From an uncultured Hymenobacter sp. (GTDB taxonomy: Bacteria; Bacteroidota; Bacteroidia; Cytophagales; Hymenobacteraceae), in NCBI GenBank assembly GCA_937871705.1, contig CALMOO010000330.1, forward strand, positions 1 to 22,032: a stretch of 22,032 nucleotides of DNA, given 5' to 3'. The notes under the pieces are model-generated. The model did not search any database. It was not told the DNA's origin and saw nothing but the letters and a program-made list of their open reading frames with translations. A program made the translations under genes and the position numbers. Each line of letters starts with the position of its first letter. Positions within the stretch are counted from its first letter, which is position 1. This document shows positions 7,276 through 14,824 of the stretch, piece after piece.

Positions 7276-7863
7276 ATGTACCAGCAAATACTCGCCAATG
7301 TAGCCCGCGACATCACCCTAACGCCCGAGGAGGCCACCCGCTTCACCCACCTGCTAGGCCCGCAACAGGTAGCGAGCGGCGGCCACTTGCTAGTTGCGGG
7401 CGGGCGCGCTACCTGCCTCTGGTTCGTCGTGAGCGGCTGCGTGCGCACCTATACCACCGATGCCCAGGGGCGCGAGCACAACCTGGCCTTCTCGACCGAA
7501 GGCTGGTGGTGCACCGACTCGGCCAGCTTTTTCGAGGGCGGCCGGGCTACGCTGGCCCTGCAAGCCTTGGAAGCGACGAGCCTGCTCTCGCTCAGCCTGC
7601 CCGACTTGGAGCAGCTGTGTACCCAAGTGCCTAAGTTTGAGCGCTTCTTTCGACTACTTTCCCAAAAGGGCTACCAGTTGCTTGAGCGCCGGCTGGGGGC
7701 GATGCTGCGCCTGACGGCCGAGGCGCGCTTTATCCGCTTCCATCGGCAGTATCCCCGCCTGCTCCACCGCGTGGCACGAAAGCATATTGCCGCTTACCTG
7801 GGGATCACGCCCGAATTTTTGAGCATGTTGCGCCGCAAGCACACGCCGCCGGCGCGTTCTTAA
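7276..7863 (+). CDS. Crp/Fnr-family transcriptional regulator
   Basis: This 195-aa protein has a cyclic-nucleotide-binding fold at about 20-115: GGHLLVAGGRATCLWFVVSG, then VRTYTTDAQGREHNLAFSTE, then the SASFFEG region. A dimerisation helix follows at about 118-150. The C-terminal winged HTH has its core at about 166-189 (VARKHIAAYLGITPEFLSML). The canonical cAMP-contacting arginine and serine are not obvious, so it is more likely one of the many Bacteroidota Crp/Fnr proteins with unknown or no ligand. There is no N-terminal Cys cluster, which argues against an Fnr-type oxygen sensor. The DUF1330-like gene 80 bases downstream is a likely target or operon partner. Confidence 0.93.
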   Translation: MYQQILANVARDITLTPEEATRFTHLLGPQQVASGGHLLVAGGRATCLWFVVSGCVRTYTTDAQGREHNLAFSTEGWWCTDSASFFEGGRATLALQALEATSLLSLSLPDLEQLCTQVPKFERFFRLLSQKGYQLLERRLGAMLRLTAEARFIRFHRQYPRLLHRVARKHIAAYLGITPEFLSMLRRKHTPPARS

Positions 7864-7943
7864 AGTAGTTTAAGTAGGGGCAGGAGGCGGGAGGCGTGCT
7901 TTGCGGTCTCCTTTTATGAGTACTCTTCAACCTACTTCCTGCC

Positions 7944-8420
7944 ATGCTGGACACCCCTCCCAACCTACGCCTTGACGCGGTAGTAGCCGCCGCCGCGTCC
8001 TTGCCCGCCGAGCAGCCCGTGGTGATGCTCAATTTGCTGCGTTACCGCGACCAAGCCGCCTACGACGACCCCACCAGCCAGCCACCCCGTACCGGCCAGC
8101 AGGCTTTTCAGGCGTACATCGAAGCCTTTCTGCAGTACAACGACCCGGCCGAGTTCACCATCGTCTTTCAGGGCGCAGCCCAGGCGCAACTAGCCGGCCT
8201 ACCCGGCGAGCAGTGGGACGCCGTCGCCCTGGTCGAATACCGGAACCTCAGCGTCTTTCGCCGTTGGGTGGAAAGCGACTTTTACACGAGTCAGGTGGCG
8301 CCCATCCGCCGGGCAGCCCTAGCCGACTGGCGCTTGTTGCTGCTCATGCGTCCGGGCACCCCGAGCGCGGCGGACGCGGGCTATCTACGCGGGCTGATGG
8401 CCCAAGAGACGAATTATTGA
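7944..8420 (+). CDS. DUF1330-like dimeric alpha-beta-barrel protein
   Basis: This 158-aa protein resembles DUF1330/ferredoxin-like dimeric alpha-beta-barrel proteins. The first beta strand is PVVMLNLLRYRDQAAY, the Y-I-E-A helix follows (AFQAYIEAFLQYN), then a second strand FTIVFQGAAQAQL, and WDAVALVEYRNLSVFRRWVE. The latter matches the W-D-x-V-x-x-V-x-Y-x-S segment with the helix after it. It ends in a Leu-rich strand (WRLLLLMRP). No enzymatic activity is established for most relatives. It lies 80 bases after the Crp/Fnr gene on the same strand and is followed by a terminator, so the two are probably one unit. Confidence 0.7.
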   Translation: MLDTPPNLRLDAVVAAAASLPAEQPVVMLNLLRYRDQAAYDDPTSQPPRTGQQAFQAYIEAFLQYNDPAEFTIVFQGAAQAQLAGLPGEQWDAVALVEYRNLSVFRRWVESDFYTSQVAPIRRAALADWRLLLLMRPGTPSAADAGYLRGLMAQETNY

Positions 8421-8454
8421 GGCTGCTCGAAGCCTACTTGGCAAGCGACAAAGC

Positions 8455-8491
8455 TAGGGAGCGTCGTCGCATTGACGAATGACGCTCCCTA
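8455..8491. terminator. Hairpin terminator after the DUF1330-like gene
   Basis: An 11-bp perfect stem TAGGGAGCGTC/GACGCTCCCTA encloses a 15-nt loop and lies 35 bases downstream of the stop codon. There is no strong T tract, so termination is inferred from position and stem. Confidence 0.6.
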
Positions 8492-8668
8492 CTGTACGTT
8501 CACCTGGTAAGCGTACCAGTTAGCATGAAAGAAAAATCTGTCTGGTCGGTGAGGTGCCAGCTTTCACTCAACTCTGGTAGGCAGCGCTAAGGAAGCGGTC
8601 TGATTACCTATCTGACCTTATTTTTTACCCTAATCACTCCTTAATTATATGGTCCCATCGAATTTGCC

Positions 8669-9646
8669 TCATAAGCCGAGCTTTTGGGCGGCGTTGTGCT
8701 GGCGAATGTTATCGAGGCGGGTGTAACGCCGAATCATGTCCGTCGTCTTATGTTTGGTCTGGTTCATGACCTCGGCATCGTCGGCCCCGTTGAGCTTGGC
8801 AATGGTTACGAACGAAGCCCGCAGCGAGTGCGCTGTGTAGGGCGCCCCCAGCCGCAGTTGCACAATCTCGTTCAGACTAAAGGTGCTTAGCCGGCGTCGA
8901 CTCAGCCGCTGCCCCTTGTGGAAGGAAAGGAATAAGGGCCCACTAGTGCGCCCGTGTTGGTGAAGCAGCTCCAGCCAGTCCTTCACTGCCCGTACCGGAC
9001 AGCTCCGCCGGTCGGGGGCGAAGAAGATGGCTTTCTCTTCCGCTTCTCCTTTCTGGTTGGTTTTACTTTTGGGTAGTTCTACCACCAGCCCATCATCGTC
9101 GAAGCGCAGGTGCGCGAGGTCGAGGCTAGCCAGTTCATCGCGCCGAAACGCCCCCGCCAGCCCGAGCAGCAGCAGTGCGCGGTCGCGCACGCCATCCGGC
9201 CGCTCGGTATCAATGCCTTGCACTACCCGCTTGAAGTAGGCCAGCGTAAAGGCGGGCGCTTGCTTTTGCTTGACGCCTTTCTCGCGGCTGATGCCTTCGA
9301 GCAGGGTCTTGAACTGCCGGTCATCCGTGGGCGTGGGAAAGCCGGCTAGTTGGTGGGCCTTGCTCACGGAGGCACAGTGGCGCTGAATGGTAGCCACCTT
9401 TTTACCAGCCTCGGCGAGCGAGGTCACAAAGGCGGCCATGGTCAGCACGTCGGCGGGCAACGATTCGCGTCCGTGCTCGCGACACCAGGTGGTGAAGCGA
9501 CGCCAGTCGCCGGCATAGGCACGTTGGGTATTGGCCGCTCCTTGCTGTCCGGTATTAACGTAGCGCGCCCCGGCTTCAGCGTAGTCGTCAATGTGGCGGG
9601 CCGGACCGATGGCCTGAGAGGTGGCAAGACTGGGGAGCGTTTTCAT
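8669..9646 (-). CDS. Tyrosine recombinase (phage-type integrase)
   Basis: This 325-aa protein has an N-terminal SAM-like core-binding domain at about 20-120 (NTQRAYAGDWRRFTTWCREH) and a C-terminal catalytic domain. The active-site set is complete: R168 in GAFRRDELASL, K195 in LPKSKTNQKG, H273 and R276 in TAHSLRASFVT, H299 in TKHKTTDM, and the nucleophile Y308 in RRYTRLDN. It cuts and rejoins DNA at paired inverted core sites by a 3'-phosphotyrosine link. Its size and sequence fit stand-alone integrases that move small elements or resolve replicons. Upstream of its start are AT-rich DNA and two long inverted repeats that could be its sites. No phage structural or conjugation genes are nearby. 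Confidence 0.95.
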   Translation of the reverse strand: MKTLPSLATSQAIGPARHIDDYAEAGARYVNTGQQGAANTQRAYAGDWRRFTTWCREHGRESLPADVLTMAAFVTSLAEAGKKVATIQRHCASVSKAHQLAGFPTPTDDRQFKTLLEGISREKGVKQKQAPAFTLAYFKRVVQGIDTERPDGVRDRALLLLGLAGAFRRDELASLDLAHLRFDDDGLVVELPKSKTNQKGEAEEKAIFFAPDRRSCPVRAVKDWLELLHQHGRTSGPLFLSFHKGQRLSRRRLSTFSLNEIVQLRLGAPYTAHSLRASFVTIAKLNGADDAEVMNQTKHKTTDMIRRYTRLDNIRQHNAAQKLGL

Positions 9647-9716
9647 GCAAAGACTGCCTATGAACCGGAGGCTAGCCGAAAAGAACAGCGAGGAAGAACA
9701 CTCAAAAGTACGAGTA

Positions 9717-9753
9717 AATTACCCTCGATAAGTAAGGTTTATCAAGGGTAATT
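9717..9753. repeat. 15-7-15 inverted repeat, possible recombinase core site or operator
   Basis: Arm 9717-9731 (AATTACCCTCGATAA) and arm 9739-9753 (TTATCAAGGGTAATT) match as reverse complements except at one position. The spacer is 7 bp (9732-9738). This geometry is that of a tyrosine-recombinase core site. It lies 70 bases upstream of the recombinase start, where a repressor operator is also possible. Confidence 0.65.
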
Positions 9754-9943
9754 ACTGTAAAAGTCAATTAAAATTACTTTTATACAATATTATTACAAAA
9801 GTTATACAGTTTTCTTAAAAAGTGCAATTATAGTACTTAGCACTCAGTTGGTATGAGGAGCTCGTCAGCACACCTATATAATATAGGAGTAGCGAGCAAC
9901 TCGGAGAGCAACTCCTCCTAAAGCTGCTTCACCATTCATTCTA

Positions 9944-9983
9944 CTTAGTACCGATAAGAAGCGGCTTACTTATCGGTGCTAAG
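9944..9983. repeat. 15-10-15 inverted repeat sharing the CGATAA/TTATC core
   Basis: Arm 9944-9958 (CTTAGTACCGATAAG) and arm 9969-9983 (CTTATCGGTGCTAAG) are reverse complements except at one position, with a 10-base spacer. The inner ends CGATAA and TTATC match those of the repeat at 9717-9753, about 200 bases away. Confidence 0.65.
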
Positions 9984-10038
9984 TTGAAAAAAGGTTTTGC
10001 TGAGTGAGAGTGGCAAGAAAAACGAACGGCGCGTGTCG

Positions 10039-10227
10039 ATGCCGCAAAATGCGCAAGCGAATTTGAATAATCGGCCGGCCGCGCAATGGGTGGGCCTGTT
10101 GCGGGCTACCGGTGCCACTTTTCGCGCAATTGCCGTGCAACCCAACCAATCCGGCTATCGCACGCGACACGGCAAATCGTTTCACCCCTTGGGCCTAAAG
10201 GGCCTCTTACCCCGATTACGCATCTAG
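10039..10227 (+). CDS. Small serine-recombinase-type HTH protein or fragment
   Basis: The 62-residue frame from ATG 10039 resembles the Recombinase domain that follows the catalytic domain of large serine recombinases. In the stretch AAQWVGLLRATGATFRAIAV and GYRTRHGKSFHPLGLKGLL, the pattern L-R-x-x-G-x-(S/T)-x-x-x-I-A, then G-(Y/F)-x-T-R-x-G-K-x-F is clear. The frame opens 42 bases further upstream at TTG 9997, with a basic GKKNERRV segment. No catalytic resolvase domain is present, so this is either a free-standing DNA-binding protein or the tail of a deleted recombinase. It diverges from the tyrosine recombinase gene. Confidence 0.5.
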   Translation: MPQNAQANLNNRPAAQWVGLLRATGATFRAIAVQPNQSGYRTRHGKSFHPLGLKGLLPRLRI

Positions 10228-10710
10228 CATTTTAGGAATTGTCGGCTCTTCTTTCGCTTACCCCGAAAGAGCGTAAAGCAACCTGCTACTCCAGCATAGT
10301 CGAAGAACAAAAGGCGTTATCATTCTAGCAGTAGAAAAGGTTCTTCGCAACTAGGAATACTTGCAATATCGAAAGCAGGGTTCAGTTACATCCTTATGCT
10401 GGACAATTACGTGAGGGTTTCCCAATTCAGCTACTTAAACATTCCTTGGATGCGTAAAGCAAACACAGTAATAAGAAAAGAATGTTGCTACTTGCACAAG
10501 CAATGTTTGCTAACAAAGGAATTCCCAAAACGAATTAGCTAGACACTTACCTTATTGCTGAAACTAAGTGCTGGACCTGTATACTTATTCCTATTTTCTA
10601 CTGCAAAAAGAATAACAACTTGTATTCTTTTTACGTGAACGAATTCGACTACTACGTAACTTGTATAATTGCATTGTAATTGATTCTTTCATTTCCATTC
10701 CATAGGTATT
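10228..10710. other. Long AT-rich non-coding stretch upstream of the 99-aa gene
   Basis: No open frame of note was found on either strand. The stretch contains a small CTTTCG/CGAAAG hairpin near 10250-10270 and the inverted repeat at 10605-10632. It presumably contains the promoter of the gene at 10711. Confidence 0.5.
10605..10632. repeat. 10-bp inverted repeat, possible operator
   Basis: AAAAAGAATA (10605-10614) and TATTCTTTTT (10623-10632) are perfect reverse complements with an 8-base spacer, about 80 bases upstream of the 99-aa gene. It could be a regulator site or a weak terminator-like hairpin. Confidence 0.5.
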
Positions 10711-11010
10711 ATGGCCATTAACATCAATGAACTGCAAGCCTTGCTTCAGCAAGCAAGTATTGCCGCCGAAAACGAGAAAGATATTCGTAAAGGCTTGACG
10801 CGAATTGAAAACTTACTGAGTAATATTCACAAGGAAGTAGCCAATGTCTACGCCCTATTAGATAGTCCTACTCCCGCGAAGAAAGGGCGGCTAACCGCCG
10901 CGTCTATTGCCCCGACGGAGGTGGATCCCGACGCCCCTTATGGCCGGAAGAAGGATGGGATGCCACGCGCCAAATCGGGTCGCAGTAAAGTAGCGGAGGT
11001 AGGGGCCTAA
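10711..11010 (+). CDS. Hypothetical 99-aa coiled-coil protein with basic tail
   Basis: No family is recognised. The first 55 residues are predicted helical, with heptad-like hydrophobic spacing (LQALLQQASIAAENEKDIRK, then IENLLSNIHKEVANVYALL), and could form a coiled coil. After a TPAKKGR hinge, the C-terminus is basic and Gly/Pro-rich (PYGRKKDGMPRAKSGRSK), resembling short AT-hook-like or other nucleic-acid-binding tails. The context supports a real gene: ATG 10711 is preceded by AT-rich leader DNA and a strong terminator lies 30 bases after the stop. A DNA- or RNA-associated role is possible, but this is inference from composition alone. Confidence 0.75.
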   Translation: MAININELQALLQQASIAAENEKDIRKGLTRIENLLSNIHKEVANVYALLDSPTPAKKGRLTAASIAPTEVDPDAPYGRKKDGMPRAKSGRSKVAEVGA

Positions 11011-11039
11011 CCCGACTTCCTAGCCGTACCTAGTCAGGG

Positions 11040-11070
11040 AAGCCTGTCCCAAGTGGACAGGCTTTTTTTA
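11040..11070 (+). terminator. Rho-independent terminator after the 99-aa gene
   Basis: A perfect 10-bp stem AAGCCTGTCC/GGACAGGCTT with a 5-nt loop runs into an uninterrupted T tract. Confidence 0.92.
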
Positions 11071-11224
11071 ATTTTGCCCGGAAGGAGCGCCTCGGGAACA
11101 GGTGGGCAGTAGCTACTCAGCCGCCGTTTTTTGCCCTTAGCCAGACGAAACGGCTGCGGGCGCTTCGGCGTACGCGGTCGTTTCGTACTGCCCCGGACCG
11201 CGGGCACGTTTCTGGAAAAAGTAG

Positions 11225-11372
11225 GACCTCAACAAGCAGGAGGCGCTTTTTGAAGCTTCACAAGGCTGACAGAGATGCTGCAAAGGAAAGCTTTTATAAG
11301 CCTGCCGTATCGGTACTAGTTGAAAAATTGGAAAACGAACACAGCTACTTCCTAGACTGGATAAATGCTTAG
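11225..11372 (+). pseudogene. Frameshifted C-terminal fragment of an unrecognised gene
   Basis: One frame reads DLNKQEALFEASQG and stops. A neighbouring frame then reads ADRDAAKESFYKPAVSVLVE and KLENEHSYFLDWINA to TAG 11370-11372. Joined by one frameshift, these make a plausible acidic helical C-terminus of about 48 residues. There is no start codon, and the upstream continuation is broken in every frame. The family is not recognised. Confidence 0.35.
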
Positions 11373-11698
11373 TGTAGCAGGTACGCGCCACCGGCGTCGA
11401 CGCTGCTGCGAACGCCTCGAGCGGGGCTGAAGCATCAAGTGGGGCAGTGTGGACATACCGAAAGTTAGGTAGGAGACGGCTTACCGCAAGCCAACCTCAA
11501 CAACTAGTAGGGAGTGTAATAAGCAAATACTATAGCTTTAGATACTTATAAGATGGGGCTAACTGCTTAGTTCACGGCATTGTGCGCAGGCCCTTGTTAG
11601 ATGGCGCGAACCGGTAGCGCTAACTGCGCTAAAATTACTTTATATGATGAACAATAAGGTACTGACAAGCAATATTTTAACGTTTATTAAACGTACGC
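11373..11698. other. Non-coding stretch with a short palindrome at its right edge
   Basis: No gene is seen. A perfect ACGTTTA-T-TAAACGT palindrome at 11680-11694 ends five bases before the IS1182-like terminal sequence, so it may mark the insertion target. Confidence 0.4.
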
Positions 11699-11960
11699 GT
11701 CTGTTGCAGAACTCAGCTTCAGATGCCGCTCAATTAAGCGAGTACTCAAAAGAGAAGTAATTCTCGCTTAGACAGTGCTTGAAAAGACGATTAACCAGCC
11801 GTAGCGAGGCTGGTTGCAGGGCTACGGCTAGGCTTATTGCCCGTTTAGGCTGGTGCTTAAGCAGCTTCTGGAGATTGTAAGCAATCGCGCTATTATCGAG
11901 TAAGCACCACGCTCCAGAGGCAATCGGGCCTCGGCGTCAAAGCTTGGCAAGCCACATTGC
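11699..11960 (-). mobile_element. Truncated 3' end of an IS1182-like element
   Basis: The terminal sequence GTCTGTTGCAGAACTC (11699-11714) is the exact reverse complement of 14809-14824, just after the larger IS1182 copy. Next to it, on the minus strand, is the C-terminus of a related transposase. The copy is therefore the right end of an IS in the opposite orientation to the copy at 13.1-14.8 kb. Its other end is missing or unrecognisable. Confidence 0.65.
11730..11960 (-). pseudogene. IS1182-type transposase C-terminal remnant
   Basis: Minus-strand translation gives AIAYNLQKLLKHQPKRAISL followed by AVALQP. It aligns with AVAYNLKKLLKYQSNRVRSV followed by ALACQ of the transposase at 13.3-14.8 kb. 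The preceding AMWLAKL-stop-RRGPIASGAW segment corresponds to the conserved R-x-x-x-x-G-x-A stretch and contains a stop. The frame ends at a TGA at 11730-11732. Everything upstream, including the DDE aspartates, is absent. Confidence 0.65.
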
Positions 11961-12192
11961 GCGCCTTTGTCGCAACTGCTAATCGAGTGTAAAGAAATTA
12001 GTATTGAAGTGGCAAAAAGGGGTAGAGGCCTTAACTGTTCGCGACAATCGGGATTTTGAGGACAACGTTATTGATTGCGAAGCTGGGTAGGTTATTTAGG
12101 CAAGCGGGGGCATCTTTGCTCTGCGCGAGCTAGAGGTAACACCCTGCGGCGCGCCAGCATCACTCGCCCTAATAATCCTGCCAGTATTTCCC

Positions 12193-12357
12193 GTGCTTCC
12201 CACTACTCCCGCCGACGCCACGCGCATCAATATCAAATCCAGTAACGAAATCAACTACTGGTGCCACACCTTTCGCTGCACCGAAACCCGCCTGCGCAAC
12301 GCCGTGCTGGCCGTTGGCTTCCTAGTAGCAGACGTGCAAACCTATCTGAACCGCTAA
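12193..12357 (+). CDS. DUF3606-family small protein
   Basis: The 54-codon frame from GTG 12193 matches the short DUF3606 family (function unknown, common in soil bacteria and often multi-copy). Recognisable parts are the RINIKSSNEINYWCHTFRCT segment (family pattern R-I-x-x-x-x-x-x-E-x-x-Y-W) and the helix-turn TRLRNAVLAVGFLVADVQTY, ending LNR. No ATG exists. The frame is also open further upstream, so the start is uncertain and the N-terminus may be damaged. A CATCTTTGC sequence at 12111-12119 resembles a Bacteroidota -7 promoter element. Confidence 0.65.
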   Translation: MLPTTPADATRINIKSSNEINYWCHTFRCTETRLRNAVLAVGFLVADVQTYLNR

Positions 12358-12410
12358 CCTTGCTCAGCCTGCTGCGCGCCCGCTATACCCGCCTTACCCA
12401 ACCGCTGCCA

Positions 12411-13043
12411 ATGAAGTATTCTTTGCTCGTATTTGCCCTGCTGACATCCTCTGCTATTGCGGCTGCCCAATCTGCTCCTACGGCCGAGCCTTCGGGCAAG
12501 AAGGTGAAGCACAAGTCAGACCTTAAACTTCCCATCGACCCCGATTCGCATTTAGTTACCTATTCCGGGGTAATTGAAGTGCCTGGTGCTACCCAAGAGC
12601 AACTCTATACTCGGGCTACCAACTGGGTAGCCGGCACGGCCACGTATCACGTGGCTTCCTCCAAACAATTGCAGGAGGCTACTGACAAGAGCCAACTAAC
12701 CGTCAACGGGGAAACTCAGGCCCGCACCTTTCTATCACAGGTCGTTGGTACCGTCACGCATAGTCTCACCATCTATTGCAAAGATGGCCGATATAAATAC
12801 GTGCTGACCAACCTGCGGGAAGAGACTACCCCTACGCGGTCAACGAGCTTAACCCCGGGAATTAACTCCAACCCTGGCTCAGGTGGGGCCTTTGAAAATG
12901 AAACGCCCGCTTGTGGCACCATGCAGATGCTTCCCATGGCTTGGACCGCTATTAAACGCCATGCCGACGAGGATGTGCAGGATTTGATAGCCCGCTTAAC
13001 AACGGCGATGAATTCCACTAGCAAGGCTGCTAGTGACTTCTAG
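12411..13043 (+). CDS. Secreted DUF4468-domain protein
   Basis: This 210-aa protein has a clear signal peptide (MKYSLLVFALLTSSAIAAAQ), which fixes the start at ATG 12411, although the frame opens 150 bases earlier. The mature part matches DUF4468 (TBP-like fold), a family found mostly in Bacteroidota envelope proteins. Visible elements are VTYSGVIEVPGATQEQLYTR at about 46-65, the AxxWVAGTA segment, and SLTIYCKDGRYKYVLTNLRE at about 118-137. A closing helix (DEDVQDLIARLTTAMN) follows. The function is unknown. It stands alone, 53 bases after the DUF3606 gene and upstream of the IS1182 copy. Confidence 0.75.
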   Translation: MKYSLLVFALLTSSAIAAAQSAPTAEPSGKKVKHKSDLKLPIDPDSHLVTYSGVIEVPGATQEQLYTRATNWVAGTATYHVASSKQLQEATDKSQLTVNGETQARTFLSQVVGTVTHSLTIYCKDGRYKYVLTNLREETTPTRSTSLTPGINSNPGSGGAFENETPACGTMQMLPMAWTAIKRHADEDVQDLIARLTTAMNSTSKAASDF

Positions 13044-13134
13044 CTAGTAGCACACCAATTAGCCTGCCTCTACGCTTAGAATTCCCACTGCGTTCACATG
13101 CACGCTATGCAAGCAACTTTGGCCTCGGCTAAAA

Positions 13135-14824
13135 GTTTGGTACAGAAGTTAAGCGAGTAATAGCCAAAAGTGGCTTCGCACGCTAAAATCCCGCATTCAG
13201 AGGTAGTAAGTGCGGTTTGTTCGGTGAAACCTTCGTTTTCCTGAACATTCCTTCCAGCAGTTACTCTTCCCACGCTGATGCAAGGTCACCACCACTTCGT
13301 CGATAAAGTCGTGCTGCGCTTTCGCTTGTCCGAGCGCATCCCCAAGCACAATCTCTACCGTCGGCTCGCCGAGTTGCTCGACTGGGACTTCCTCTATGAG
13401 CAGACCCAACCGCTCTACAGCCACACCGGTCAGCCCTCGCTCGACCCCGTCGTGTTCTTCAAACTCGTGCTCGTGGGCCGCCTGGAGAATATCGTCAGTG
13501 ACCGGCGCTTAGTAGAGCACTGCGCCCTGCGCCTGGACATTCTCTATTTTCTGGGCTACGAAGTGGACGAAGACTTGCCGTGGCACTCCACGATTAGCCG
13601 CACGCGGCAGCTCCATCCAGCGGCCGTCTTCGAGCATCTCTTTGACCAGGTCTTTGCCCAGTGCCTGGTCACCGGGCTCGTGGTAGGCGAGACGTAGGCG
13701 ATCGATTCTGCCCCCGTCAAGGCCAATGCCTCGCTCGACAGTCTGCGCCCCAAGCAGTCCACGCCCGCCCTACAGGTTGTGGACGAGCGCCAGGCGGCTG
13801 CGCCGCTACCCGCAGCAGCGCCGGCCACGCAGGCGCATGAGTTGCGACGCGTAGCCACGCGCCAAGCCAAGCAGCACCGAGCAGTCGGCGGCTTAGGTGC
13901 CCAGCATGCCAAAGCCCAGCTCTTGAGCAACAAGACCCACACCAGTGGCAGTGACCCGGACGCGCGTATCTCGGTCAAACCCGGCAAGGCGCGGGCGCTG
14001 AACTATCTCTGCAGTCTAGCCGTGGATACGACCAGCGGCCTGATTAGTCACGTGCAGGCCGACTTGGCCGATAGCCGCGATAGCGTTCACTTGCCCCGCC
14101 TGGTAGCGCAGCTGCAGACGCGCCTGACCCAGCAGCAAGTACCGCTGCGCGAGGTGCTGGCCGATGCGGGCTACTCGAACGGCTTCAACTACGCTTTCCT
14201 CGAACAACGCGGCATCACGCCCTGGATTCCGGTTTTTGGCAAGTACAAGCCCGTCCTCGAAGGCTTTGCTTATGAGTCAGATAAGAATGCGTATCGCTGC
14301 CCGGCGGGCAAGCTGCTGCCCTTTCGCAACTATTGCACGAACTTAGACGGCACCTGGCTCAAGAACTATCGGGCCGAGTATCGCGACTGCCAGAGCTGCC
14401 CGCGCAAGCCTACCTGTGTGCCCTCGGCCACCCAAAAAAAGCTGGTGCGCTCGCCCTATGATGCCGCTTACTTACGCGCCTGGCAGCGCCAGCAGAGTCG
14501 GGCGGGCCAGCGCAGAAGACGCGTGCGCCAAGGCACGGTGGAACCCGTCTTTGGCAATCTACTCCACCATTACGGCCTGCGCCGGGTCACTACCAAAGGG
14601 CAAGCAGCCGCGCAGAAAGCGATGGTGCTTAGTGCAGTTGCTTATAATCTTAAGAAGCTCCTCAAGTATCAATCCAACCGGGTGCGAAGCGTGGCCCTGG
14701 CCTGCCAGGCAGACCACCAGCTGCTGCTGCAGGAAGCCTTTTGGGTGCTTTTCGGCCGCTGGCTAGCGCTGTAAAAGCTCCCCAGGTAGCTGCCCCCGAA
14801 GTAGCGCAGAGTTCTGCAACAGAC
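13135..14824 (+). mobile_element. IS1182-family insertion sequence (limits tentative)
   Basis: The right end is placed at 14824 because 14809-14824 is shared in inverted form with the IS remnant at 11699-11714. The left end is a guess: GTTTGGTACAGAAGT at 13135-13149 matches the inverted right end at 11 of 15 positions. No target-site duplication is obvious. Confidence 0.5.
13278..14774 (+). pseudogene. IS1182-family DDE transposase with an internal amber stop
   Basis: A single frame of 498 codons encodes a complete IS1182-type transposase, except for TAG at 13695-13697 in GET-stop-AIDSAPVKANASLDSL. Relatives usually have Gln here, so CAG to TAG is the likely change. The N-terminal DUF772 region includes PLYSHTGQPSLDPVVFFKLV. 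The first catalytic Asp (D143) is in AIDSAPVKANAS just after the stop. The second is in VLADAGYSNG (about D296), and the catalytic Glu is in GTVEPVFGNLLHHYGLRR (about E422). A CxxC-type cluster (CQSCPRKPTC) precedes the last block. All DDE residues lie after the stop, so the gene should be inactive without readthrough. Confidence 0.9.

Larger units (their letters stand above)
9647..10038. other. AT-rich region upstream of the recombinase, with repeats
   Basis: No gene is seen. It holds the two inverted repeats listed separately and a pair of direct GAGCAACTC repeats (9894-9902 and 9906-9914). A TATAAT-like sequence lies at 9877-9882. The recombinase promoter must lie in the part nearest 9646. 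Confidence 0.5.

Noticed and set aside
8213..8482. Plus-strand 89-codon ORF overlapping the DUF1330-like gene
   Set aside because: It is an out-of-frame shadow that also runs through the downstream terminator hairpin.
9350..9751. Plus-strand 133-codon ORF antisense to the recombinase
   Set aside because: It is the mirror of the recombinase coding sequence, with Gly/His-rich shadow composition.
11793..11920. Interleaved inverted repeats resembling a pseudoknotted structured RNA (AACCAGCC/GGCTGGTT, AGCCGTAGC/GCTACGGCT, TGGTGCTTA/TAAGCACCA, GCTTCTGGAG/CTCCAGAGGC)
   Set aside because: The stretch encodes, on the minus strand, the recognisable C-terminus of an IS1182-type transposase next to the matching IS end, which explains it better than a new RNA.
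12261..12410. N-terminal extension of the DUF4468 ORF
   Set aside because: The signal peptide beginning at ATG 12411 sets the real start, and the extension overlaps the DUF3606 gene.
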